Source: Defluviitaleaceae bacterium
Lineage (GTDB): Bacteria > Bacillota > Clostridia > Lachnospirales > WRAA01
DNA length: 5,548 bases
Assembly (NCBI GenBank): GCA_009780445.1
Contig: WRAA01000144.1
Location: 1 to 5,548 of the forward strand
Direction: 5' to 3'
Positions 1 to 5,546 of this stretch are shown here, one piece after another (position 1 is the first letter of the stretch; each line of letters opens with the position of its first letter). Both the position numbers and the translations under genes were made by a program. A model generated the notes under the pieces. That model ran no database searches. It was not told the origin of the DNA and was given only the letters and a program-made list of their open reading frames with translations.

Positions 1-1140
1 GGAGCCTTCCATATCATGATCCACCGATTTGCCGATGTCATGTAACAGCCCTGCCCGCTTAGCAAGCGTAACATCTACGCCCAGCTCGCCGGCCATCAGC
101 CCGCAAAGCCTGGAAACTTCTAACGAATGCTTTAAAACGTTTTGCCCGTAGCTTGTTCTGAACTTCATCTTGCCGAGCAGTCTCACCAGTTCAGGGTGGA
201 TTCCGTGGACACCAACCTCGAAGGTTGCGGCCTCCCCTTCTTCCCGTATCTGAACATCAACTTCCTTGCGCGCCTTCTCGACCATTTCTTCAATTCTGGC
301 GGGGTGAACCCGGCCGTCTGCAATCAGTTTTTCCAGCGCGATTCTTGCGACTTCGCGCCGCATTGGGTCAAAGCCCGAAAGTATTACAGCTTCGGGAGTA
401 TCGTCAATAATGAGGTCTATTCCCGTAAGTGATTCAAGCGCGCGGATGTTGCGTCCTTCACGCCCGATGATACGCCCCTTCATCTCATCGTTGGGAAGAG
501 CCACAACCGACACGGTTGTTTCCGTTACATGGTCTACCGCACAGCGCTGTATCGCGCACGCCAATATGTCCTTTGCGCGCTTCTCGCCTTCGTTCTTTGC
601 CTTTGATTCAATATCCTTGATCATCAGCGAAGCTTCTACCTTCACTTCGTCCTCGATCATGGAAAGCATGTAGGACTTGGCCTGCTCGTGCGTAAGCGAC
701 GATATGCGCTCAAGCTCCGACATCTGCTTCTCCAGCACCTGATCCACCGCGGCCTTTTGTTTCTCCGCCGCTTCGATCTTCTTGGCAAGCTGGTCTTCCT
801 TCTTTTCGTAAGATTCGCTCTTTTTGTCGAGTGCTTCCTCTTTTTGCGCAAGGCGGCGTTCTACGCGCCCAACCTCGTTGCGGCGTTCCTTTACTTCCTT
901 TTCGGCCTCGTTCTTGGCCTTGAGGCTTTCTTCTTTGGCCTCGAGCAATATCTCTTTTTTTGCGGCTTCTGCGTTGCGTTTTGCTTCCGACACGATGTTC
1001 TCGGCTTCTATTTCCGCCGAACCCACCGCTGCTTCAGCAAATCTCTTTCTATATAAAATGCCTCCGAAAAACGACAAGACGGCAAGAAAGACACATACAA
1101 CAGCAGTTATGCCTAGTGCAGTGGGAGTGATAATAAACAC
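1..1140 (-). CDS. rny: Ribonuclease Y, N-terminal 380 codons (3' end outside window)
   Basis: RNase Y is a membrane-anchored endoribonuclease that starts mRNA decay in Firmicutes. Translating the minus strand gives one open frame from about 1140 to the window edge. Seen in order: a hydrophobic N-terminal anchor (about residues 8-29) followed by YRKR; a long charged Ala/Glu/Lys-rich coiled coil (about 35-190); a KH RNA-binding domain with the GxxG loop GREG (226-229, inside KGRIIGREGRNIRALE); and the start of the HD phosphohydrolase domain with LLHDIGK, the metal-binding His-Asp being residues 367-368. This matches the family order and HD position. The family is usually about 520 residues, so roughly 140 C-terminal residues lie beyond base 1. 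The coordinate uses GTG at 1138-1140, but that codon overlaps the ribosome binding site; ATT at 1132-1134 or TTG at 1159-1161 are alternatives. A strong promoter lies upstream. The identification is firm; only the exact start is open. Confidence 0.96.
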   Translation of the reverse strand, partial: MFIITPTALGITAVVCVFLAVLSFFGGILYRKRFAEAAVGSAEIEAENIVSEAKRNAEAAKKEILLEAKEESLKAKNEAEKEVKERRNEVGRVERRLAQKEEALDKKSESYEKKEDQLAKKIEAAEKQKAAVDQVLEKQMSELERISSLTHEQAKSYMLSMIEDEVKVEASLMIKDIESKAKNEGEKRAKDILACAIQRCAVDHVTETTVSVVALPNDEMKGRIIGREGRNIRALESLTGIDLIIDDTPEAVILSGFDPMRREVARIALEKLIADGRVHPARIEEMVEKARKEVDVQIREEGEAATFEVGVHGIHPELVRLLGKMKFRTSYGQNVLKHSLEVSRLCGLMAGELGVDVTLAKRAGLLHDIGKSVDHDMEGS

Positions 1141-1145
1141 CTCCT
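1132..1145 (-). promoter_or_regulatory. Shine-Dalgarno and ambiguous start of rny
   Basis: On the minus strand a perfect AGGAGG (1145 down to 1140) is followed by TGTTTATTATC. No ATG, GTG or TTG lies 5-10 nt downstream in the rny frame. GTG (1140-1138) shares its first G with the ribosome binding site. ATT (1134-1132) sits at ideal spacing, 5 nt after AGGAGG, and ATC follows. TTG at 1161-1159 is in frame, two codons after a stop, but has no ribosome binding site. By position the ribosome binding site points to ATT, a rare initiator known from infC. Confidence 0.6.
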
Positions 1146-1217
1146 GATATTTAGTTTTCAATGTTCAAGTTTGCTTGTTAATCTATGATGGCTTGCAGCG
1201 TAACACGCCACAACTCA

Positions 1218-1246
1218 ATTCTATACCCTTTGCAATTATATGTCAA
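1218..1246 (-). promoter_or_regulatory. Sigma-A-type promoter of rny
   Basis: Minus strand: a perfect -35 box TTGACA (1246-1241), a 17-nt spacer and a -10 box TAGAAT (1223-1218, 5 of 6 to consensus). Transcription should start near 1211, leaving a leader of about 70 nt before rny. The spacing and match are near ideal for the housekeeping sigma factor. Confidence 0.82.
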
Positions 1247-1293
1247 GTGTAATTTCTACAATATCTAACTGTTAACCTACCACATTTACACTT
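1245..1293. promoter_or_regulatory. Inverted repeat between divergent promoters, possible operator
   Basis: AAGTGTAA (1245-1252) and its exact reverse complement TTACACTT (1286-1293) flank a 33-nt centre. Near the middle is a smaller palindrome, TAACTGTTA (1266-1274), centred within 1 nt of the larger one. The left arm touches the rny -35 box and the right arm touches the candidate -35 boxes of the nfeD operon, so a bound regulator could affect both directions. The region is AT-rich and an 8-bp repeat can arise by chance, so function is inferred only. Confidence 0.3.
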
Positions 1294-1320
1294 TACAAAA
1301 GCTGCAAAATATTATAGTAT
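1292..1320 (+). promoter_or_regulatory. Candidate promoter of the nfeD-floT operon
   Basis: TTTACA at 1292-1297 (5 of 6 to the -35 consensus) is followed by an AT-rich stretch holding possible -10 boxes: TATAGT at 1313-1318 (spacer 15 nt) or TAGTAT at 1315-1320 (spacer 17 nt). A second TTTACA lies at 1285-1290. Each choice is imperfect, but this is the only good candidate in the gap before the operon. The leader to the first ATG would be about 50 nt. No riboswitch or other structured RNA was recognised in the rest of 1141-1377. Confidence 0.45.
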
Positions 1321-1377
1321 ATAGTTGGATAGATTAAGAACCTGTATTCAATAATTCAATGATGCGGGAGGTGCGGT

Positions 1378-1884
1378 ATGCTGAACATTGTGTTCTTTGT
1401 GTGTTTTGGCGTGGGCGTTGGTTTTGTTGTGCTTAGCTTCTTGATCGGCGAGCTGGGCGGCGGGGCCGACGGACTGGAGTCCGGGGCTTCGTTCCTGAAA
1501 CCTTCGGTGATTTCGTCGTTTCTTACGGTGTTTGGCGGCGTGGGGCTTATTGCGCAGTCGCGCACCATTGCGGTTGTGGCGGTTGGCGTGGCGGCCTTGG
1601 CGGCGTTTGCCGTGTCCTTCCTGTTCTACCGCTTCATCATCGTTCCGCTGCAGAGGGCGCAGAACACTTCCACTGTGGAGAAGCAGAGCCTTATCGGGCG
1701 CGACGCTACGGTTATCGAGTTTATACCGCAGGGCAGGTTCGGCAAGATCTCGCTTAGCGTAAACGGCAACAAGCTCTCCGGCCCCGCGAAGTCGGAGGAC
1801 GGCAACGAGATCGCCCGCGGCCAAACCGTGGAGGTAGTATACATCGACAAAAACACGTACCACGTGCGGCGAAAGGGGTTCTAG
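1378..1884 (+). CDS. NfeD-family membrane protein with C-terminal OB-fold domain
   Basis: 168 residues. The N-terminal half is hydrophobic with likely membrane segments at about residues 3-24, 44-60 and 64-91. The C-terminal part (about 100-166) is a soluble beta-rich OB-type domain with the family's pattern IGRDATVIEFIPQG, RFGKISLSVNG and GQTVEVVYIDKNTYHVRR. Short NfeD proteins of this layout are encoded beside flotillins and are thought to work with them in membrane microdomains, with the OB domain in the cytoplasm. The start is supported by GGAGGTG at 1367-1373, 4 nt before ATG. It is first in an operon with an OB-only copy (1 nt gap) and a flotillin. Family and partner are well supported by sequence and gene order; the molecular activity of NfeD is not established. 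Confidence 0.9.
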   Translation: MLNIVFFVCFGVGVGFVVLSFLIGELGGGADGLESGASFLKPSVISSFLTVFGGVGLIAQSRTIAVVAVGVAALAAFAVSFLFYRFIIVPLQRAQNTSTVEKQSLIGRDATVIEFIPQGRFGKISLSVNGNKLSGPAKSEDGNEIARGQTVEVVYIDKNTYHVRRKGF

Positions 1885-2134
1885 CATGATCGCGGCACTG
1901 CTCTACAGAGCGCAGAACACCACCACCGCCGAGAGATGCTGCCACATCGGCCTCCGCGCGACGGTTATCGAATGTATTCCGCAGGGGCGCGGAAGGTTCG
2001 GCAAGATATCATTCAGCCTCCACGACTGTAAACATTCTGCCCCCGCTGTTTCGGAGGACGGAAATGAGATCTCCCGCAATCAAACGGTTGAGATTGTTAA
2101 CATAGATAAGAACACATATTATGTTAGAAGGAAG
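1654..2134 (+). repeat. Diverged tandem duplication of the NfeD OB-domain coding sequence
   Basis: Bases 1654-1875 (end of the first gene) and 1907-2134 (most of the second) encode the same domain in the same order. Local DNA identity remains clear, for example GCGCAGAACAC, ACGGTTATCGA, AGGTTCGGCAAGAT and TCGGAGGACGG occur in both. Many third-codon positions differ, and the second copy is more AT-rich towards its end, so the duplication is not recent. Confidence 0.85.
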
Positions 2135-2146
2135 GAATTACTATAA
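1886..2146 (+). CDS. Small OB-fold protein, truncated duplicate of the upstream NfeD
   Basis: 86 residues. From RAQN (residue 8) to VRRK (residue 83) it aligns with residues 93-166 of the preceding NfeD protein: about 52 of 74 positions identical by hand count, plus a two-residue insertion (QGRGRF versus QGRF). All membrane segments are absent, leaving only MIAALLY before the OB domain, so it should be soluble. The ribosome binding site GAAAGGGG (1871-1878) lies inside the end of the upstream gene, 7 nt before ATG, and the stop overlaps the floT start (TAATG), implying coupled translation. The copy has Cys at 18, 19, 30 and 48 and His at 20, 46 and 50; the parent OB domain has no Cys and one His. 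The frame is intact and the core motifs are kept, which argues for a used gene, but a decaying duplicate cannot be excluded. Function unknown. Confidence 0.8.
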   Translation: MIAALLYRAQNTTTAERCCHIGLRATVIECIPQGRGRFGKISFSLHDCKHSAPAVSEDGNEISRNQTVEIVNIDKNTYYVRRKELL

Positions 2147-3639
2147 TGGGTGAGATACCTCTGGCACTTACTATTACCGTTGTTGTTCTCGGCGTGTTGT
2201 TCCTGGTTATCCTTGGAATGCTGTCGTGGTGGAAGAAGGTTCCGCAGGACAAGGCTCTTGTTGTCACCGGATTGAAGAAGCGGGTTATCTCCGGCGGCGG
2301 CGGGCTTGTTGTGCCTATTCTGGAGCGAACCGACAAGATATCGCTGGAGAACATGAAAATTATCGTAAACACGCAGGGTGCGCTTACGGCGCAGGGCGTC
2401 GATATCATCATCGCCGGCGTGGCGGTGTTGAAGGTTAAGTCGGACAAGGAATCCATCCTTGCGGCTATCGAGCAGTTTAACACGGGCAACGAGAACAAGA
2501 CCATCCAGGTTATCGAGAACATCTCCAAGGACGTGCTGGAAGGCAAGCTGCGCGAAATCATCTCGAAGCTCACGGTGGAAGAGATTTACAAGGACCGCGA
2601 GATGTTTGCGTCGCAGGTGCAGGAAGTCGCCGCGCTGGATCTTGCGGAGATGGGGCTGGAGATCAAGGCCTTTACCATCCGCGATATCTCCGACGTAAAC
2701 GGATACCTTGAGGCCTTGGGCAAGAGGCGTATTTCGGAAGTTAAGCGCGACGCGCTTATCGCCGAGGCCGAAGCCGCGAAGGAGACGAAGATCCGCACAT
2801 CGGAGGCTCACCGCCTTGGCGAAGAAGCCCGCCTTGTGGCCGAAACACAGATATCGGAAGCCGCCAAGACCAAGGAGCTGAAAATACAGTCCTACAAGAA
2901 AGAAGAGCAGAGCGCGAAGGCCATCACAGACCTTGCCTACGAGATCGAGTCCAACAAGGTTAAGCGCGAAGTTACCGAGACCGAGCTGCAGGTCGAGGTC
3001 ATCCGCCAGCAGAAAATGGCCGAGATCACCGGAGCCGAGATGCAGGTTGAGGTTGTGCGCAAGCAGAAGGAGATCGAGGTCGCCGAGCAGGAAGTTGTGC
3101 GCCGCGAGAAGGAGATGGAGGCCGGCATCATAAAGGTGGCCGACGCCAACAAGTATCAGGAAGCCAAGAGCTCCGAGGCTATCAACTACCGTAAGGTGCA
3201 GGAGGCTCAGGCGGCCTCCGAGGCTATCCGCCTGGAAGGTACCGCACGCGCCGACGCGAAGCGTCTTGAAGGTATGGCAGAGGTAGACGTAATCTTGGCA
3301 CGCGGCAAGGCCGAGGCCGAGGCTATGCTCAAGAAGGCCGAAGCCTTCAAGCAGTATAACGACGCGGCAGTCACGCAGATGATCGTCGAGCGTCTGCCCG
3401 AGATCGCAAGCGCGGTTGCGGCCCCTCTGGCCAAGACCGAGAAGATCGTCGTTGTGGACAACGGCGGCGGAAGCGGCGGCGGCGGAGCCTCCAAGATCCC
3501 GGGATATGTCACCGACATCATCTCCACCCTTCCGCATACCGTGGAGGCTCTCACGGGCATTAATGTTCTGGACGCGCTAAAGTCGAAGGCGACACCCGCC
3601 GAGGCGCGGGTCGTTGAGGCCGAGGCTGCTGCCAATTAA
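2146..3639 (+). CDS. floT: Flotillin (FloT/YuaG-like SPFH membrane scaffold protein)
   Basis: 497 residues, close to the roughly 500 usual for bacterial FloT. Flotillins form oligomeric scaffolds that organise membrane microdomains and associated proteins. Seen in order: one N-terminal membrane segment (about 6-27) followed by WWKK; an SPFH domain (about 33-200) starting VPQDKALVVTG and including VEEIYKDREMFA and the conserved LGLEIK-type strand (here MGLEIKAFTIRDI, 169-181); a long Glu/Ala/Lys coiled coil (about 200-405) with typical AEAEA and LEGTARADAKRLEGMAE segments; then a C-terminal region. A Gly-rich stretch (NGGGSGGGGAS, 439-449) separates the coiled coil from a tail ending in Ala/Glu-rich sequence. 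The ATG overlaps the upstream stop by one base; AGAAGGAAGGA (2126-2136) is the ribosome binding site. Gene order with NfeD supports the call. FloA is less likely because FloA is shorter (about 330) and lacks this long coiled coil. Confidence 0.95.
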   Translation: MGEIPLALTITVVVLGVLFLVILGMLSWWKKVPQDKALVVTGLKKRVISGGGGLVVPILERTDKISLENMKIIVNTQGALTAQGVDIIIAGVAVLKVKSDKESILAAIEQFNTGNENKTIQVIENISKDVLEGKLREIISKLTVEEIYKDREMFASQVQEVAALDLAEMGLEIKAFTIRDISDVNGYLEALGKRRISEVKRDALIAEAEAAKETKIRTSEAHRLGEEARLVAETQISEAAKTKELKIQSYKKEEQSAKAITDLAYEIESNKVKREVTETELQVEVIRQQKMAEITGAEMQVEVVRKQKEIEVAEQEVVRREKEMEAGIIKVADANKYQEAKSSEAINYRKVQEAQAASEAIRLEGTARADAKRLEGMAEVDVILARGKAEAEAMLKKAEAFKQYNDAAVTQMIVERLPEIASAVAAPLAKTEKIVVVDNGGGSGGGGASKIPGYVTDIISTLPHTVEALTGINVLDALKSKATPAEARVVEAEAAAN

Positions 3640-3660
3640 ATATCAGGGGGACAACGAATC

Positions 3661-4608
3661 ATGGCATTGGTTACTACGAAGGAGATGTTCAACAAGGCGT
3701 TTGAGGGCAAGTACGCCATCGGCGCGTTTAATGTCAACAATATGGAAAGCATCCAGGCTATCGCCTGGGCTTGCAAGGCCAATAATTCGGCCGTTATCCT
3801 GCAAGTGTCCATGTCTGCGCTAAAGTATGCCGGGCCAAAGTACCTCCGCGCTATGGTGGAGGCGGCGGCGGAAGAAACGGGCATCGACATCGCCCTGCAC
3901 CTGGATCACGGGCCGGACTTCGATTCTGTGAAGCTCTGCATCGACAGCGGCTTCACATCAGTGATGTTTGACGGATCCCACTATGATTACGAAGAGAACG
4001 TCGCCAAGACCGCCGAAGTTGTGGAGTATGCCCACAGCCGCGGCGTGGTTGTGGAGGCGGAACTGGGCGTGCTGGCCGGCGTGGAGGACGACGTAAACGT
4101 CGCCGAAGAAAACGCCACCTACACCGACCCCGACCAAGCCGCGGACTTCGTAAAGCGCACCAGTGTGGACTCGCTGGCCATCGCCATCGGCACAAGCCAC
4201 GGAGCCTACAAGTTCAAGGGCGAGGCCAAGCTGGACTTTGCCCGGCTTGAGTCCATCACCGCAAAGCTGGAGGCCATCGGCATACACAACTTCCCCATAG
4301 TTTTGCACGGCGCGTCCTCCGTTGACGAAGAAGCCGTGAACACTTGCAACGAGTTCGGCGGCAAGCTTTCCGGCGCGAAGGGCGTTCCCGCCGAGATACT
4401 GCGCAAGGCCTGCTCCATGGCCGTGTGCAAGATCAACATGGACACAGACCTGCGCCTTGCCATGACGGCCGCCATCCGCCGCTCCCTTGCGCAAAAGCCC
4501 GAGAACTTCGACCCCCGCGGCTACCTCAAGGATGCCCGGGACTGGATGCAACGCCTCGTGGACGACAAGATAAAGAACGTGCTTGGTTCAGCCGATTCCA
4601 TGAAGTAA
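3661..4608 (+). CDS. fba: Class II fructose-bisphosphate aldolase
   Basis: 315 residues. Class II aldolases are zinc-dependent enzymes that reversibly split fructose 1,6-bisphosphate into dihydroxyacetone phosphate and glyceraldehyde 3-phosphate in glycolysis and gluconeogenesis. Visible motifs: YAIGAFNVNN (18-27); LHLDHGPD with the catalytic Asp82 and zinc ligand His83; VEAELG with Glu134; GTSHGAYKF with zinc ligand His180; VLHGASS with His216; and NMDTDLRLAMTAAIRR (259-274), the phosphate/substrate-binding segment. All expected catalytic residues are present and length is normal for this clostridial-type branch. AGGGGG (3645-3650) lies 10 nt before the ATG. It follows floT by 21 nt with no terminator seen, so read-through from the flotillin operon is likely. 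A tagatose-bisphosphate aldolase is the main alternative, as the families share these motifs. Confidence 0.94.
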   Translation: MALVTTKEMFNKAFEGKYAIGAFNVNNMESIQAIAWACKANNSAVILQVSMSALKYAGPKYLRAMVEAAAEETGIDIALHLDHGPDFDSVKLCIDSGFTSVMFDGSHYDYEENVAKTAEVVEYAHSRGVVVEAELGVLAGVEDDVNVAEENATYTDPDQAADFVKRTSVDSLAIAIGTSHGAYKFKGEAKLDFARLESITAKLEAIGIHNFPIVLHGASSVDEEAVNTCNEFGGKLSGAKGVPAEILRKACSMAVCKINMDTDLRLAMTAAIRRSLAQKPENFDPRGYLKDARDWMQRLVDDKIKNVLGSADSMK

Positions 4609-4635
4609 TTACCGTGGACGCACTATACCACAGAT

Positions 4636-4665
4636 AATCGACAAGGGCAGCCGCCTTTGTCGATT
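4636..4665 (+). terminator. Probable intrinsic terminator after fba
   Basis: AATCGACAAGGGC (4636-4648) and GCCTTTGTCGATT (4653-4665) form a 13-bp stem with one G-U pair and a four-base AGCC loop, 27 nt after the fba stop. The following TTTCTGCTTTATT is only moderately T-rich, so termination may be partial. Confidence 0.7.
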
Positions 4666-4685
4666 TCTGCTTTATTCGACAGGGG
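4654..4685 (+). promoter_or_regulatory. Alternative hairpin that would hide the next gene's ribosome binding site
   Basis: TCGACAGGGG (4676-4685), which contains the ribosome binding site of the C26 gene, resembles the left arm of the terminator. It can pair over 10 bp (two G-U) with the terminator's right arm (4654-4663), leaving a 12-nt loop. The two structures compete for the same right arm. This is visible as base complementarity; any regulatory role is inference. Confidence 0.4.
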
Positions 4686-4693
4686 TGAGTGAG

Positions 4694-5371
4694 ATGAGGC
4701 CGATTATTGGGATCACGCCGTTTTTTACGGATGAGCGGAAGTACTCGCTGAATGTGAAGTATGTAGATGCCGTGGCGGCGCACGGCGTTACGCCGATTGT
4801 TATGGCGTATGACGCCGGCAGTGTGGAGGAGTATCTGCGAATGGTGTCGGGCGTGATGCTGACGGGCGGCGGGGATGTTTGCGCCGGGCGTTTCGGCGAG
4901 GCGCGGCACGAGAAGGCGGGAGAGCCTACCCACGCGCGGGATGAGTTCGAGCTGGCTCTGTGCCGTGCGGCCGTGGCGGCGGGTGTGCCGCTGTTCGGCA
5001 TATGCCGCGGCGCGCAGGTTATGAATGTCGCGCTGGGCGGCAACCTGCACCAGCATATTGACGGCCACGACCACCCCGACCGCGCGACCTACGCCCACAG
5101 CGTGCGCCTGTCCGCCGGCAGCAAGCTTCGCGGTTTTGCCGGCCGTGACGAAATTCGCGTTAATTCGATACACCACCAGAGCGTGGGCGAGCGGCTGGGG
5201 CGCGGCGTGAGCGTAAGCGCAGTCAGCCCGGACGGCGTGGCGGAGGCCGTGGAAGTGTCCGCGTTTCCCTTCGCCCTGGGCGTGCAGTGGCACCCTGAAG
5301 AACTTGCCGCCTCCGACGCGGCCCAGGCCGCGATATTCCGCGCGTTCGTAGCCGCGTCCGCTTACCGCTAG
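4694..5371 (+). CDS. Peptidase C26 / gamma-glutamyl hydrolase-like protein (class I glutamine amidotransferase fold)
   Basis: 225 residues from ATG 4694. The start is chosen because AGGGGTG (4681-4687) ends 6 nt upstream; an in-frame GTG at 4685 overlaps that site and is unlikely. Motifs: RPIIGITPFF at the N-terminus; MLTGGGDVCAGRFGE (about 55-69), matching the LTGGGDV-type loop; the nucleophile elbow FGICRGAQVMN with catalytic Cys104; VNSIHHQSV (156-164); and GVQWHPEE with catalytic His200 and Glu202. The triad is complete. Relatives such as PuuD hydrolyse gamma-glutamyl bonds, for example gamma-glutamyl-GABA in putrescine breakdown, but no polyamine genes are nearby, so the substrate is unknown. 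At 225 residues it is slightly short for the family (about 240-260). Its stop codon lies in the first copy of a downstream repeat, so the C-terminus may have been altered by that repeat. Confidence 0.9.
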   Translation: MRPIIGITPFFTDERKYSLNVKYVDAVAAHGVTPIVMAYDAGSVEEYLRMVSGVMLTGGGDVCAGRFGEARHEKAGEPTHARDEFELALCRAAVAAGVPLFGICRGAQVMNVALGGNLHQHIDGHDHPDRATYAHSVRLSAGSKLRGFAGRDEIRVNSIHHQSVGERLGRGVSVSAVSPDGVAEAVEVSAFPFALGVQWHPEELAASDAAQAAIFRAFVAASAYR

Positions 5372-5482
5372 GGCGTGTTTGGAAACCCGCTTTCGGCGGA
5401 TTTTCGAGTGATTTTTTCGCCGGATTAGGGCGTGTTTGAAAACCCCATTTCGGCGCATTTTCGGCAAATTTTCCGCCGTGCG
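5369..5482. repeat. Two tandem copies of a 57-bp repeat
   Basis: Copy 1 (5369-5425) and copy 2 (5426-5482) both begin TAGGGCGTGTTTG, continue with AAACCC, TTTCGGCG and ATTTTCG, and drift apart towards their ends, where a one-base gap restores alignment at the shared CGCCG. Both keep CGGCG and CGCCG as inverted arms (5394-5398/5418-5422 and 5451-5455/5474-5478), so each could fold into a weak hairpin. No convincing gene is present. The first three bases of copy 1 are the stop codon of the C26 gene. Confidence 0.75.
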
Positions 5483-5483
5483 T

Positions 5484-5507
5484 CGTCAGCTCTTTCCTGC
5501 GCTGACG
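5484..5507. repeat. Inverted repeat, 7-bp arms
   Basis: CGTCAGC (5484-5490) and GCTGACG (5501-5507) are exact reverse complements around a 10-nt loop. There is no following T-run on the plus strand, so a simple terminator is not supported. It directly follows the tandem repeat and may belong to the same element. Confidence 0.55.
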
Positions 5508-5511
5508 CTCC

Positions 5512-5546
5512 GGATGCTAAACGTGTGCCACCGGCACACAGCATTC
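5512..5546. repeat. Two-tier hairpin at the window end
   Basis: An inner stem GTGTGCC/GGCACAC (5523-5529 and 5533-5539) closes a 3-nt loop. An outer stem GGATGCT/AGCATTC (5512-5518 and 5540-5546, one G-U pair) encloses it, with AAAC bulged on the left side. That makes 14 bp in total, well beyond chance for this length. The element may continue past the window edge. Confidence 0.65.

Noticed and set aside
142..1147. Several plus-strand frames in the first kilobase
   Set aside because: All lie opposite rny, whose full domain order is readable on the minus strand.
1348..1887. Minus-strand open frame opposite the NfeD gene
   Set aside because: Antisense to a well-supported gene with a good ribosome binding site; the translation is low-complexity with no family resemblance.
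2983..3081. Internal 18-residue repeat in flotillin (ELQVEVIRQQK and EMQVEVVRKQK)
   Set aside because: Such repeats are normal for the heptad-rich coiled coil of this family and are not a separate element.
2119..3537. Long minus-strand open frame (472 codons) opposite floT
   Set aside because: It is antisense to a clear flotillin; its Leu/Gly/Arg-rich translation shows no recognisable domain and is the usual by-product of biased codon use in a GC-rich gene.
4685..4693. GTG at 4685 as start of the C26 gene
   Set aside because: The GTG overlaps the AGGGGTG ribosome binding site; ATG at 4694 has correct spacing and gives the family-typical N-terminus RPIIGIT.
4526..5467. Long minus-strand open frame (313 codons) opposite the C26 gene and the end of fba
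   Set aside because: It runs through two genes and the repeats, starts inside the repeat, is His/Arg-rich without motifs, and crosses the terminator hairpin.
5369..5482. CRISPR array
   Set aside because: Only two adjacent copies that diverge gradually, with no unique spacer between conserved repeats.
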